Assembly (NCBI GenBank): GCA_965217095.1
Contig: OZ244235.1
Location: 4,526,001-4,590,000 of the forward strand
Length of the DNA stretch: 64,000 nucleotides
Direction of reading: 5' to 3'
Source of the DNA: CAYNZV01 sp965217095
Lineage (GTDB): Bacteria; Latescibacterota; UBA2968; UBA8231
Positions within the stretch are counted from its first letter, which is position 1. Each line of letters opens with the position of its first letter. Of this stretch, positions 1-8,872 are shown in pieces. The notes beneath the pieces were generated by a model that worked only from the letters and a program-made list of their open reading frames with translations, was not told where the DNA came from and did not search any database. Position numbers and translations under genes: made by a program.

Positions 1-24
1 CCGTACTCGAAGTACGCCGATTGC

Positions 25-609
25 ATGGAAGAAATCAAGAAGCGAGCTGAGGTAGTCAATGGCTTTCTCATCGGAAAGTGCCATGCGATGTATGTCCAAA
101 CCACAGCCGAATCAGTATCCCTTCAGATTCGGAAGATTCTAGAACTCATAGTCTTGGCATCCTTGGCGGCGAACAGATCGGAATATGCGAAACTCCGAAA
201 GAACTTTCAAAAAGACTGGAACGCAAAGCGCATACTCGAAACCCTCGAAAAGGCAAATCCACAGTTCTATCCAACACCGAACAGACAAGTAGTGGATGGA
301 GAGACCGGCAAGGTCGTTTCGCTGGAGAACGTCAAGTCAGGCTTTTTGACAAAACACGACTATATGGCTCTTTTCGACACCTGTAGCGGAATACTCCACG
401 CAGAGAACCCTTTCTCAACGAAACGAGACCCCAATGCGTTTATGAATTCGGTACCAGTATGGATGGAGAAGATCAGGCGTTTGCTAAACCACCACACCAT
501 CCAGTTGATCGACGACGATAAACAGCTTTGGGTGTTGATGAAGGCCGAGACCGATGGCAAAGCCCACGTTTGGGAGTTCGAGCGAGTTCCCGAAGGCGAA
601 GTCGAATAG
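25..609 (+). CDS. Uncharacterised protein, probably cut by the window edge
   Basis: I do not recognise this protein. The frame is already open at base 1 and reads into the first ATG at base 25 without a stop. No Shine-Dalgarno sequence precedes that ATG, so the true start may lie outside the window. The product from the ATG is 194 residues, soluble, with no signal peptide or membrane helix. An N-terminal helical part (KILELIVLASLAANRSEY) is followed by a charged middle containing NPQFYPTP and a C-terminal half with several Trp and His. The gene looks lower in GC than its neighbours. With the transposase relic nearby, this suggests accessory DNA. No function is proposed. Confidence 0.6.
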   Translation: MEEIKKRAEVVNGFLIGKCHAMYVQTTAESVSLQIRKILELIVLASLAANRSEYAKLRKNFQKDWNAKRILETLEKANPQFYPTPNRQVVDGETGKVVSLENVKSGFLTKHDYMALFDTCSGILHAENPFSTKRDPNAFMNSVPVWMEKIRRLLNHHTIQLIDDDKQLWVLMKAETDGKAHVWEFERVPEGEVE

Positions 610-718
610 GGAGCTTATTGCGGTGGTTCCCGTCTTTTCTCGGCAGTTCCTGCGGCGCGTCGAGCTGCCAGGTCCAGCGACTGGGAGTCGTCCGCCTTTT
701 GAGACACGGGCGTAGCGA

Positions 719-964
719 TCAGCACGTGTCGTAAACGGTCGTTTGAGACATACCGGAACCCACACAGCGTTGGCTGGCTCGCGCCGCGAGCATGCGGTTA
801 CGGACGGTAGTCTTGCGCTCTTCCTGCTCGAGCCAGTGCAGGAGAGCCGTGTGGATGGCTTCGGGCCGGTCCATGCCGAGGTCGGACGCTACCGCATCAA
901 GGCGACGGAGCAAATGAGCGCCCGTGGGAACCCCCACGGTGACCGTGTCTGGATGTCGTGGCAT
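719..964 (-). CDS. Small ribbon-helix-helix-like protein
   Basis: An 81-residue protein whose N-terminal half resembles a ribbon-helix-helix DNA-binding fold: a short strand (DTVTVGVPTGA), a helix (HLLRRLDAVASDLG), then MDRPEAIHTALLHWLEQEE. That is the pattern of CopG/Arc-type regulators and many antitoxins. The start at 964 is chosen over the upstream one at 997 because GGAGGG lies seven bases before it. The C-terminal tail (about 30 residues) is not typical of the fold. No toxin partner is visible beside it. A regulator or orphan antitoxin is an inference. The gene sits between the unknown gene at the left edge and a transposase fragment. Confidence 0.5.
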   Translation of the reverse strand: MPRHPDTVTVGVPTGAHLLRRLDAVASDLGMDRPEAIHTALLHWLEQEERKTTVRNRMLAARASQRCVGSGMSQTTVYDTC

Positions 965-1158
965 GTGGCAGCCCTCCCGGATGGCCCGACGATACACCCA
1001 AAGGTGGCTGTACCTCCACGGATGTATTGGATAGCCTGATGAGTGTGTTTTCGACCGGGCGGGCCTAATACTCCAGTCGGACGACCGTCAGGCACCAGGC
1101 CCGCTGAGGCCTCGGGGGCACCTCGTAAATCCGTTGCCGCCGCTCAAGGAAGAAACCG

Positions 1159-1420
1159 GTGTCCGAGGCCATTCGTCAGCTGTTGCTGCGAGTGGCTGAT
1201 GAGAAGCAGCTCCCATTCACTTGGCGCCGAGTCGGTCTGCCGCAGCGGATCAAGCGCTGGTCGCTGATGAGTCTGCAGCACCGGCTCGTGAAGACCGGTG
1301 GACAGCTCGTGAAGCATGCGCGCTACTAACTGGTTACTCTTGGCAGAGGGGCATCTCCACCGGCGGCTGTTCAGCGACATGTTGCGCAGGCTTTGGGCGC
1401 TGCCCCTGCCGGCAGGATAG
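1159..1420 (+). pseudogene. Frameshifted C-terminal transposase fragment (IS1380-like)
   Basis: Reading from GTG at 1159 gives a stretch with QLPFTWRRVGLPQRIKRW, then SLMSLQHRLVKTGGQLVKHA and RYY, which resembles the C-terminal end of DDE transposases of the IS1380 type. The frame stops at TAA 1327-1329. One base over, it continues as WLLLAEGHLHRRLFSD and ends at TAG 1418-1420, which fits the same protein. A single extra A in TACTAACTGG (about 1324-1333) explains the break. The N-terminal catalytic part is absent, and no terminal inverted repeats or target duplication were found. The rest of the intergenic stretch (965-1158 and 1421-1650) shows no gene I can support. Family assignment is from memory of the motif pattern. 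Confidence 0.55.
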
Positions 1421-1650
1421 AGGGCAACCGGCTGACCGACATCCGGCGAAGAGACGGCGACGAGCGCGGGAGTGTCGGCAAAATGTTTCCGAAAAACGGT
1501 TCCGGCGGCGACGCGGCCGGAGATTGCGGCGCGTGGGAGCTGGACGAACGTGCGACGAAGCAATCTGGCCATGCGGAGCGGGGATGGGTGTACAAGGGAC
1601 CTGATGCAGGCAGCCAAAATGGAAATTCCGGTTAATTAGGGGAGGTAGTC

Positions 1651-2538
1651 ATGCGTCTCGCCTCACTCATTGCGTCAGCCGCCGGTATCCTGGTGCTCTT
1701 GTCGGCCTCCGGCGTGTCGGCCCAGAGCGCAGCCGAGAAGCCGCGCTCTGGGTGGTACGTCGGCGGCGGCATCGGGGCCACCTGGCCATCGAACCTCGCA
1801 CAGAGCGGCTGGAATCGGGATCCGATCTGCTATCCGACCGACGCGTGCTTCGACCAGGATCCCAGGCCCGGGATTTCCGGATACCGCTGGCACTACGACC
1901 TCGCCGCGGCCACCGGACCCGTGTTCGAGCTCTCGACCGGCCTGTTCGTCGATCGCGCGCGCGTGGAGCTGTCGTTCGGGCAGCGGTGGAACGACCTCGA
2001 TCAGATGTTCCTCAGCGTCACCGACTACGAGGGGGTGGCCATGGCGGATCGGGTCAACAGTACGGTCACGTCTGACACCCGGTCGTCGATCGACCATCTG
2101 GCCGTGCGCATGCTGACGGTCAACGCGTACTACGATTTTGCTGCCGGGTCCGTGGTCTCGCCGTATCTGGGCGCCGGGGTGGGGCCCGCGTTCGTCACGG
2201 TGGCCGGCGTGCGGTTCTCGGACGAGTACAGGGACACGGCCATCAACGGCGATGTCTACGATCCGCTCCTGTCGTTCTACAACGCCAGCCTGGACGCCGA
2301 CCTGTCCGACACGGTGCTGGCGGGGCACCTGCACGCGGGCGCCGACGTCCGTATTGCCGACAGGACCTGGCTGGGGCTGAAGATGACCTACTCGATGCTG
2401 GACGATATCGAGACCCGCGGCGGATACGACCTGCACGCCGCTAACGCGCTGGACCCGGACTTCGAGTACCACGACACGTTCGCCGCCTCGCGCTCCTGGA
2501 CGCTGATGTTCACGGGCAAGTACGCCTTCGACAACTGA
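1651..2538 (+). CDS. Outer-membrane beta-barrel protein with signal peptide
   Basis: A 295-residue protein with a clear signal peptide (hydrophobic core about residues 5-20, cleavage likely after GVSA at 24). The mature part starts GWYVGGGIGATWP, the usual first strand of small OmpA/opacity-type barrels. Alternating hydrophobic strands follow (VFELSTGLFV, ARVELSFGQRW, VVSPYLGAGVGPAFVTV, TWLGLKMTYSML), and the protein ends LMFTGKYAFDN, a terminal beta strand. The start ATG has GGGGAGG eight bases upstream. Such barrels are structural or adhesive outer-membrane proteins; no specific substrate can be read here. It stands alone, with no operon partner and no clear terminator before the tRNA genes. 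Confidence 0.75.
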   Translation: MRLASLIASAAGILVLLSASGVSAQSAAEKPRSGWYVGGGIGATWPSNLAQSGWNRDPICYPTDACFDQDPRPGISGYRWHYDLAAATGPVFELSTGLFVDRARVELSFGQRWNDLDQMFLSVTDYEGVAMADRVNSTVTSDTRSSIDHLAVRMLTVNAYYDFAAGSVVSPYLGAGVGPAFVTVAGVRFSDEYRDTAINGDVYDPLLSFYNASLDADLSDTVLAGHLHAGADVRIADRTWLGLKMTYSMLDDIETRGGYDLHAANALDPDFEYHDTFAASRSWTLMFTGKYAFDN

Positions 2539-2655
2539 GCCCGGAAAGTCCAGTATGGTCCCGTTCATTCCGTTAAAGAATGGAGGTAAAAATGAGGGGA
2601 TAGAGTTTTCTTATCTTACATAATATTTTATTTATAAAGGGGTTACAGAACATAT

Positions 2656-2748
<93 letters not shown>

Positions 2749-2778
2749 CTAAGGTGTAACGCAAGCCGGGCAATCAAT

Positions 2779-2865
2779 TGGCGGAGGGTGAGGGACTCGA
2801 ACCCTCAAGGGCGTGAGCCCGGCGGTTTTCAAGACCGCTGCCTTACCAATTAGGTCTAACCCTCC
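2779..2865 (-). tRNA. tRNA-Ser (UGA)
   Basis: The minus strand folds with acceptor stem GGAGGGT, anticodon stem GCGGT/ACCGC around loop CTTGAAA (anticodon TGA), a long variable arm and T-loop GGTTCGAGTCC. CCA is encoded at 2779-2781. It follows gyrA by 45 bases but has its own promoter overlapping the gyrA stop codon. Confidence 0.95.
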
Positions 2866-2885
2866 ACAAAGACTCAGCTTTACAA

Positions 2886-2914
2886 AATATATAAGGGCTG
2901 ATTTTAAGCGTCAA
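2886..2914 (-). promoter_or_regulatory. Sigma-70 promoter for the serine tRNA pair
   Basis: On the minus strand TTGACG (2914-2909) and TATATT (2891-2886) are separated by exactly 17 bases. The -35 hexamer overlaps the gyrA stop codon. The predicted transcript start, near 2879, is about 14 bases before the tRNA 5' end. Confidence 0.7.
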
Positions 2915-5412
2915 CCCGGTGGCGGCTCGACCTCTTCCTGGCCATTCGGGCTCGCAATCTCGTCGTCGGCATCATCGTCCGCATCGTCGTTCTGAACCAC
3001 GCGCGTTATGTCGATTACGCGATCGCCCGAGTCCAGATTAATGACGCGAACTCCTTGGGTGTTGCGCCCGATCGCCGATATGCCGGTAACCGGCAGGCGA
3101 ATAACGATGCCGTTGGCGCTGACGATCATCACCTCGTCTTCCTCCTGCACCTCGAGACAGGCCACCACCCCACCGTTGCGATCGGTGGTCTTTATATCAA
3201 TGACTCCCTTGCCGCCACGGTGGATCGCCGGGTATTCGGCGGTATCGGTGCGTTTGCCGTAGCCGTTTTCGCAGACGGTAAGTAGCGCCGCATCTTTCTC
3301 GACCACAACCATATCCACCACCGCATCACGCGCGGCGAGAGAGATTCCCTTAACACCCGTTGAGGCGCGGCCTACGGGCCGGACCTCCCCTTCGTTAAAG
3401 CGGACGCACATGCCGGTCTGGGTCGCCAGCAGAATATGCTGCGAGCCATCGGTGACCGACGCTCCAATCAGCGCGTCGTTTTCCTGGATGCGCAGGGCGC
3501 GGATTCCGTCTCGGCGAATATTCTTGTAAGCCGACAGGACCGTCTTCTTGACGATGCCGCCCCGCGTCGCCGTAAACAGAAAGCGATCGTCGGCAAACTC
3601 TTGCACCGGTACGACAGCGGCGATCTTCTCCTCGGATTCGAGCATCAACAGGTTTACGACACTGCGTCCCCTGGAGGCGCGCTCGCCCTCGGGAATACGG
3701 TATACTTTCAACCAATGGCAACGCCCGTTGGTGGTGAGGAACATGAGATAGGCGTGGGTCGAGGCAACGAACAGGTGCTCGACGAAGTCTTCTTCCTTAG
3801 GTTTCATGCCGGTGACACCCCGGCCCCCGCGGTTTTGGGTACGGTAGGCTTTGGGCGACATCCGCTTGATGTACCCCGAACGCGAAATGGTCACTACCAT
3901 TTCCTCTTCCTGGATAAGGTCTTCCAGGTCGAACTCTTCAGCGGAATAGACGATCTCGGTGCGTCGGTCGTCGCCGAAACGCTCCTTGATTTCGCGAATC
4001 TCATTCTTGATGATGTGCATCTGCTCGTCGCGGCTCGACAACACCGAGCGCAGCCGTTCGACGAACTTGAGCAGGCCGCTGTATTCGGTGTCGATCTTGT
4101 CCTGTTCGAGGTTGGTCAGACGTTGCAACGGCATGCTCAGAATCGCCTGGCTTTGAATCTCGCTCAGTTCGAACCGCTGCATCAGGGCCTGTTTGGCCTC
4201 CTCTGGGTTACGCGAGGCGCGAATCAACCAAATGACTTCGTCGATTTCCCGCAAAGCGATGCGCAAGCCCGCTAGTACGTGCGCGCGCGCTTCGGCTTTC
4301 CCTAGCTCGAAACGGGTGCGCCGCAGTACGACCTGATGGCGATGGTCCACGTAGTGGTGGAGCATCGCCTTGAGGTTCAACACCTTCGGCTTGGCGTTGA
4401 TGATCGCCAGCATGTTTACGCCGAAGGTGGTCTGCAGCATGCTGTGGGAGAACAGCTGATTCAACACCACCTCGGCGTGGGCATCGCGCTTGAGTTCGAA
4501 GACGATGCGCAGACCGGCGCGCCCCGACTCGTCGCGGATGTTGGAGATCCCTTCGACGGTCTTGTCGCGTACCAGATCGGCGATCTTCTCCAACAGGTTC
4601 GATTTATCGACCAGAAACGGGATTTCGGTTACGATCAGGTTTTCGCGCCCGTTCTTGAGGGTTTCGACCTCGGTCCGAGCGCGGAGGTAGATCATGCCGC
4701 GTCCACTCAGATAGGCCTGCTGGACGCCGGTTATTCCGTGGATAACGCCGCCGGTGGGGAAGTCGGGGGCTTTGATATGTTCCATCAAGCCGCCGATGGT
4801 GATGTCGGGTTCGTCGATCAACGCGATTAGCGCATCCGCAACCTCGGAGACGTTGTGGGGCGGGATCTTGGTCGCCATGCCGACGGCAATGCCAACTGAG
4901 CCATTGCACAGCAGGTTGGGGAACTTGGCCGGCAACACGATCGGTTCGTTTCGAGTCTCGTCGTAGTTGCCTTGAAAATCTACCGTGTCCTTTTCCAGGT
5001 CCTCCAGAAGCTGCATCGCCGGCCAGCTTAAACGCGACTCGGTGTAGCGCATGGCGGCGGGCGGGTATCCGTCGATGGACCCGAAGTTTCCTTGGCCGTC
5101 CACCAGGGGGTAACGCAAGCGGAAATCCTGCGCCATGTGCACTAGGGTCGGGTACACGATCATTTCGCCGTGCGGGTGATAATTCCCGGAGGTGTCGCCG
5201 GCGATCTTGGCACACTTGCGGAATCCACGGTTGGGGGCCAGGCTTAAATCGTTCATGGCAACCAGAATACGTCGCTGGGACGGCTTGAGCCCGTCCCGCA
5301 CGTCCGGAAGCGCGCGCGCCATGATCACGCTCATGGAATAGTCAAGAAACGAGGTCTTTAGCTCGTCTTCGATCTTGACCGCTACGATCCGGGTTTCCGG
5401 TTGTTCCAGCAT
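2911..5412 (-). CDS. gyrA: DNA gyrase subunit A
   Basis: GyrA (833 residues, near the usual 800-880) breaks and rejoins DNA in the A2B2 gyrase that introduces negative supercoils. The catalytic tyrosine is Y123 in AAMRYTES. The winged-helix/tower part is followed by a C-terminal wrapping domain whose GyrA-box reads QNRGGRG in place of the common QRRGGKG. The protein ends in an acidic, Asp-rich tail. In the quinolone pocket, the residues matching E. coli Ser83 and Asp87 are M84 and P88 (HGEMIVYP); the HGE..YP pattern recalls Chlamydia and Planctomycetes. The start follows gyrB by about 40 bases on the same strand, so gyrB-gyrA are very likely co-transcribed. Confidence 0.97.
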   Translation of the reverse strand: MLEQPETRIVAVKIEDELKTSFLDYSMSVIMARALPDVRDGLKPSQRRILVAMNDLSLAPNRGFRKCAKIAGDTSGNYHPHGEMIVYPTLVHMAQDFRLRYPLVDGQGNFGSIDGYPPAAMRYTESRLSWPAMQLLEDLEKDTVDFQGNYDETRNEPIVLPAKFPNLLCNGSVGIAVGMATKIPPHNVSEVADALIALIDEPDITIGGLMEHIKAPDFPTGGVIHGITGVQQAYLSGRGMIYLRARTEVETLKNGRENLIVTEIPFLVDKSNLLEKIADLVRDKTVEGISNIRDESGRAGLRIVFELKRDAHAEVVLNQLFSHSMLQTTFGVNMLAIINAKPKVLNLKAMLHHYVDHRHQVVLRRTRFELGKAEARAHVLAGLRIALREIDEVIWLIRASRNPEEAKQALMQRFELSEIQSQAILSMPLQRLTNLEQDKIDTEYSGLLKFVERLRSVLSSRDEQMHIIKNEIREIKERFGDDRRTEIVYSAEEFDLEDLIQEEEMVVTISRSGYIKRMSPKAYRTQNRGGRGVTGMKPKEEDFVEHLFVASTHAYLMFLTTNGRCHWLKVYRIPEGERASRGRSVVNLLMLESEEKIAAVVPVQEFADDRFLFTATRGGIVKKTVLSAYKNIRRDGIRALRIQENDALIGASVTDGSQHILLATQTGMCVRFNEGEVRPVGRASTGVKGISLAARDAVVDMVVVEKDAALLTVCENGYGKRTDTAEYPAIHRGGKGVIDIKTTDRNGGVVACLEVQEEDEVMIVSANGIVIRLPVTGISAIGRNTQGVRVINLDSGDRVIDITRVVQNDDADDDADDEIASPNGQEEVEPPPG

Positions 5413-5452
5413 CGTTGTCTATCTCTTAGGTTCTAGTGGAGTTCTTCATGGG

Positions 5453-7402
5453 TTAAATGTCGAGGTTTTTCACATCCAACGCGTGAAGCTCGATAAACTC
5501 CCGCCGCGGCTCCACCTGATCCCCCATAAGCAGCGTAAACATGTGTTCGGCCTCAACAGCGTCGTCTAAGGCGACCCGTAACAAGGTCCGTTTCTCGGGA
5601 TCCATGGTGGTGTGCCACAGCTGATCCGGATTCATCTCGCCAAGTCCCTTATAGCGCTGGACCATCACCCCTCTGCCGTCGCCGTTTCCCCCCATCTCTT
5701 GGATGTGTTCGTCTCGTTGCGATTCGCTGAAGGCGTAGCGCTCCTGTTTTCCCTTTTTGACCAGGAAAAGCGGGGGCTGGGCGATGTATAGCCGCCCCCG
5801 TTCGATAATCTCTCGCATATAGCGAAAGAAAAAGGTCATGATCAGAATGCGGATGTGGCTGCCGTCCACATCTGCATCCGCCATGATGATCGTTTTGCCG
5901 TATCGCAGCTTGGCGATGTCGTACTCCTCGCCGATATTGGTTCCCAGGGCCGTGATCAGGGGCAGGAGCTTGTCGTTGCCCAGTACCCGGTCAATGCGCG
6001 CTTTCTCCACGTTCAACGGTTTGCCGAACATGGGTAGGACCGCCTGAAAGTACTGGTCGCGGGCCTGCGCCGCCGACCCTCCCGCCGAGTCGCCCTCGAC
6101 CAGGAAAATCTCGGACTGTTCGGGATCGCGGACGGCGCAATCGGCCAATTTTCCAGGCAGTGCCGCCCCATCAAGCACCCCCTTTCGACGGGTCAGCTCG
6201 CGGGCCTTGCGCGCCGCCTCGCGCGCCCTTCCCGCCTCGATGATCTTTTCGCCGATCCGCTTGCCCACATCCGGGTTCTCTTCGAAGTACTCGGCCAACG
6301 CCTCGCTGGTCAGTGAGTCCACGATGCCTTTGACGTCGGAGTTTCCCAGCTTGCTCTTGGTTTGACCCTCAAACTGGGGCTCGGGTACCTTGACGCTGAT
6401 AACGGCGGATAGCCCCTCGCGGGTATCTTCGCCGGCCATGGAAAATTTAACGCTCTTGAGCAGGTTGTTGCGGGTGGCGTAGCTGTTGAGCGTCCGGGTC
6501 AATGCCGCCTTGAAACCTACCAGGTGGGTACCGCCCTCGCCGGTCTTTATGTTGTTGGCGTAGGTGAACAGCGTCTCCTGGTAGCTGTCGTTGTACTGCA
6601 TGGCGACCTCCACGCCGACGCCGTCGCGCTCGCCCTGCAAGTAGATCGGCTGCGGGTGCAAGGGGGTGCGTCCCTCATTCAGGAACTGCACGAACTCTAC
6701 GAGGCCGCCTTCGAACAGAAAGCTCTGCTGCTCCTCCGAGCGCTCGTCTCTAACCCGTATCTCCAGGCCCTTATTGAGAAAAGCGAGCTCCCGCAGTCGA
6801 TGCGCGACCGTTTCGTAGTTGTAGGAAACGGTCTCGAAGATCTGTGTATCCGGCATAAATTCGATGCAGGTTCCGGTCCGTTCAGTGTCACCGACGATCT
6901 CCACCTCGGAGGTGGGGACTCCTCGGGCGTAGCGCTGGCGGTGGAGTTTTCCTTTCTGGTGCACCTCGGCCACACACCACTCAGAAAGGGCGTTAACGAC
7001 GGACGAGCCGACCCCGTGCAACCCACCCGAAACCTGGTACGCCTTCTTGTCGAATTTGCCGCCGGCGTGCAGAATCGTCATGATCACTTCCAGGCCGGAT
7101 TTGCCTTCCCCAACATGTTGGTCTACGGGGATACCACGGCCGTTGTCCTCGACGCGCACGCTGCCGTCGGTGCGGATAATGACGTCGATCCGCGTACAGC
7201 TGCCTGCCATAGCCTCGTCCACGCTGTTGTTGACGATCTCTTTTACCAGCTCGTGTAACCCGTTTTCGCCCGTATCGCCGATGTACATGGCAGGGCGTTT
7301 GCGCACTCCCTCGAGCCCCTTGAGCACCTGAATGGTCTCAGAGTTATACTGGTGCTCACCCTCCGCATTCGCATCCGCAAGTTTTTTGATTGGTTCCGAC
7401 AT
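5453..7402 (-). CDS. gyrB: DNA gyrase subunit B
   Basis: GyrB (649 residues, the short form without the proteobacterial insert) supplies the ATPase and the TOPRIM domain of gyrase. Seen in order: the YIGDTGENGLHELVKE GHKL ATP-binding start, VEDNGRGIPVD, GGLHGVGSSVVNALS, the transducer, and the TOPRIM motifs EGDSAGGSA and DADVDGSHIRIL with the Mg2+-binding aspartates. It ends with the conserved QRYKGLGEMNPDQLW region. It lies 18 bases downstream of the DUF721 gene, in the run recF-DUF721-gyrB-gyrA, a common arrangement near bacterial origins. Confidence 0.97.
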   Translation of the reverse strand: MSEPIKKLADANAEGEHQYNSETIQVLKGLEGVRKRPAMYIGDTGENGLHELVKEIVNNSVDEAMAGSCTRIDVIIRTDGSVRVEDNGRGIPVDQHVGEGKSGLEVIMTILHAGGKFDKKAYQVSGGLHGVGSSVVNALSEWCVAEVHQKGKLHRQRYARGVPTSEVEIVGDTERTGTCIEFMPDTQIFETVSYNYETVAHRLRELAFLNKGLEIRVRDERSEEQQSFLFEGGLVEFVQFLNEGRTPLHPQPIYLQGERDGVGVEVAMQYNDSYQETLFTYANNIKTGEGGTHLVGFKAALTRTLNSYATRNNLLKSVKFSMAGEDTREGLSAVISVKVPEPQFEGQTKSKLGNSDVKGIVDSLTSEALAEYFEENPDVGKRIGEKIIEAGRAREAARKARELTRRKGVLDGAALPGKLADCAVRDPEQSEIFLVEGDSAGGSAAQARDQYFQAVLPMFGKPLNVEKARIDRVLGNDKLLPLITALGTNIGEEYDIAKLRYGKTIIMADADVDGSHIRILIMTFFFRYMREIIERGRLYIAQPPLFLVKKGKQERYAFSESQRDEHIQEMGGNGDGRGVMVQRYKGLGEMNPDQLWHTTMDPEKRTLLRVALDDAVEAEHMFTLLMGDQVEPRREFIELHALDVKNLDI

Positions 7403-7420
7403 CTAGTGCTGTTCCTCCAC

Positions 7421-7813
7421 CTAACGGGCCTCGCGCGAGCCGCCGGTTGGTCTGCCGGCGGCGTTGACTCCGCGTCTGTGCGCAACGGTTACGAAGATCA
7501 GGTCTGTGACGATCTCCGACCCGGCCTCGGCGTTGATCCTCTTCAAGATTTCCCCCTTCATAAAGCTCAGTTGACTGCTCCAAACCGGAGAGCTAACCGC
7601 AACCTCCATGCGCCCTCTTTTGATGCGCATCGGTTGTGCGTGCTGCGCCAACTGCTCGCCCACAGCCCTCTCCCAAGCCAGTTGCGCGCGGCATTCTGCC
7701 ACCTTCTGCCCCAGTCCAAGTTCGGAGATTACGGCCTCGAGCAACCCCGAAAGCGCGACCGGCGCGCCGGCGGAACGCTCATCCGGCGAGGCGGATTTCC
7801 GAAAATCGGTCAC
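7421..7813 (-). CDS. DUF721 / DciA-like protein
   Basis: A 130-residue protein of the DUF721 family. Recognisable family parts are the N-terminal LSGLLEAVISELGLGQKV, the central WERAVGEQLAQHAQP and MRIKRGRMEVAVSSPVWSSQ, and the helix LSFMKGEILKRINAEAG. Members called DciA help load the replicative helicase DnaB in bacteria that lack DnaC or DnaI; others are uncharacterised. Its gene overlaps the 3' end of recF by 35 bases and precedes gyrB, so it belongs to the origin-proximal replication operon. A helicase-loading role is inferred from family and position. Confidence 0.75.
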   Translation of the reverse strand: MTDFRKSASPDERSAGAPVALSGLLEAVISELGLGQKVAECRAQLAWERAVGEQLAQHAQPMRIKRGRMEVAVSSPVWSSQLSFMKGEILKRINAEAGSEIVTDLIFVTVAHRRGVNAAGRPTGGSREAR

Positions 7814-8858
7814 GAACGGTAGGATCGAGCTGGTTGGGGGTGGTCAGCAGTACCTGGTCGAACTCGTCCAATTGAGTTAGTAGACGATCGACCCGCTGTT
7901 CGTCCAGTTCCGAAAACAGATCGTCGAGAAGCAGCACTGGTTTCTTGCCGGTGGACGCCTTGAGGTATTCGAATTCCGCGATCTTCCAGGCAATCAAGGT
8001 TGTCTTCAGCTGGCCTTCCGAAGCAAAGTCGTGAGCGGCGGCCCCGTTAAGGGTGAAAACCAGATCGTCGCGATGGGGACCGCACAGGGTGTGACCTTGG
8101 CGTCGTTCGGCCTCCCGCGTTTCCTGCAGTTGACTTTGCAGGCCATCTAGCTGGCTCCCGCTAGAGGCTAACGGACCGCGATAACGCAGCTCAGCCACCT
8201 CCTCCGGGGGCGAAAAACGGCTGTAGGCATCGCCAAACGGAGCGGACAACTGCTCTAGTGCACGCAAGCGCCGTTGCCGAATGCCGGCTCCCAGTGCACA
8301 AAACTGCCCTTCCCACGCCTCGACCGCACTCGAGTCCGGGCCGGTTCCGAAGTGTGCGGTTCGCAACGCCCGATTGCGTTGGGCTAACACCCGGTTGTAC
8401 TGCTGCAAGTCATGTAGGTAAGAGGTCGATGCCTGAGAGATGAGGATGTCGAGGGCGCGGCGGCGTTCGGCGGGGAACCGCAAAACCATCGAGACATCTT
8501 CAGGAGCGAAGTGGACAGTCATGAACCTTCCCACGAGGTCCGATACGCGGGCCAACGGCAACTCGTCGCAAAAACTCTTCTTTCCCGAGCTCTTGGCATA
8601 ATAGATCCTCAGCTGGTGCTCACTCTCACCGTCGCTGCAAGAAGCTTCGACGTCAAAATGTTCACCGCCGTGGGGAATGGCCATCTGATCCCGCGATCCC
8701 CGCACCGATTTTCCAATCGACAAATACGATATCGCTTCCAGGATGTTGCTTTTGCCGATCCCATTGGCACCCGAGATAAGCAGGCGGTCAGCATCCACTG
8801 TAAGGCGTTTATCTGCGAAATTACGAAACGGCTTGAGGGTTATTTCGCGAATCCTCAA
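7779..8858 (-). CDS. recF: DNA replication and repair protein RecF
   Basis: RecF (359 residues, normal length) is an SMC-like ATPase that acts with RecO and RecR to load RecA at single-strand gaps. The Walker A motif is GANGIGKSNILEAIS near the N terminus, preceded by the family start MRIREITLKPFRNFADKRL. The ABC-type signature region (SEGQLKTTLIAWKIAEFEYL) and Walker B (KPVLLLDDLFSELDE) lie in the C-terminal third. It begins 14 bases after dnaN, so dnaN-recF are an operon. The reading frame runs into the DUF721 gene by 35 bases, which implies translational coupling. Confidence 0.96.
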   Translation of the reverse strand: MRIREITLKPFRNFADKRLTVDADRLLISGANGIGKSNILEAISYLSIGKSVRGSRDQMAIPHGGEHFDVEASCSDGESEHQLRIYYAKSSGKKSFCDELPLARVSDLVGRFMTVHFAPEDVSMVLRFPAERRRALDILISQASTSYLHDLQQYNRVLAQRNRALRTAHFGTGPDSSAVEAWEGQFCALGAGIRQRRLRALEQLSAPFGDAYSRFSPPEEVAELRYRGPLASSGSQLDGLQSQLQETREAERRQGHTLCGPHRDDLVFTLNGAAAHDFASEGQLKTTLIAWKIAEFEYLKASTGKKPVLLLDDLFSELDEQRVDRLLTQLDEFDQVLLTTPNQLDPTVRDRFSEIRLAG

Positions 8859-8872
8859 CGCGGCTGCGTATC

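Noticed and set aside
1675..2568. 297-codon frame on the minus strand opposite the beta-barrel gene
   Set aside because: It is a GC-driven shadow; the plus-strand frame has a signal peptide, SD and barrel pattern, while this one is a low-complexity Arg/Val/Gly protein.
3436..4275. 279-codon frame on the plus strand inside gyrA
   Set aside because: Fully antisense to conserved gyrA coding sequence, with no recognisable domain or SD.
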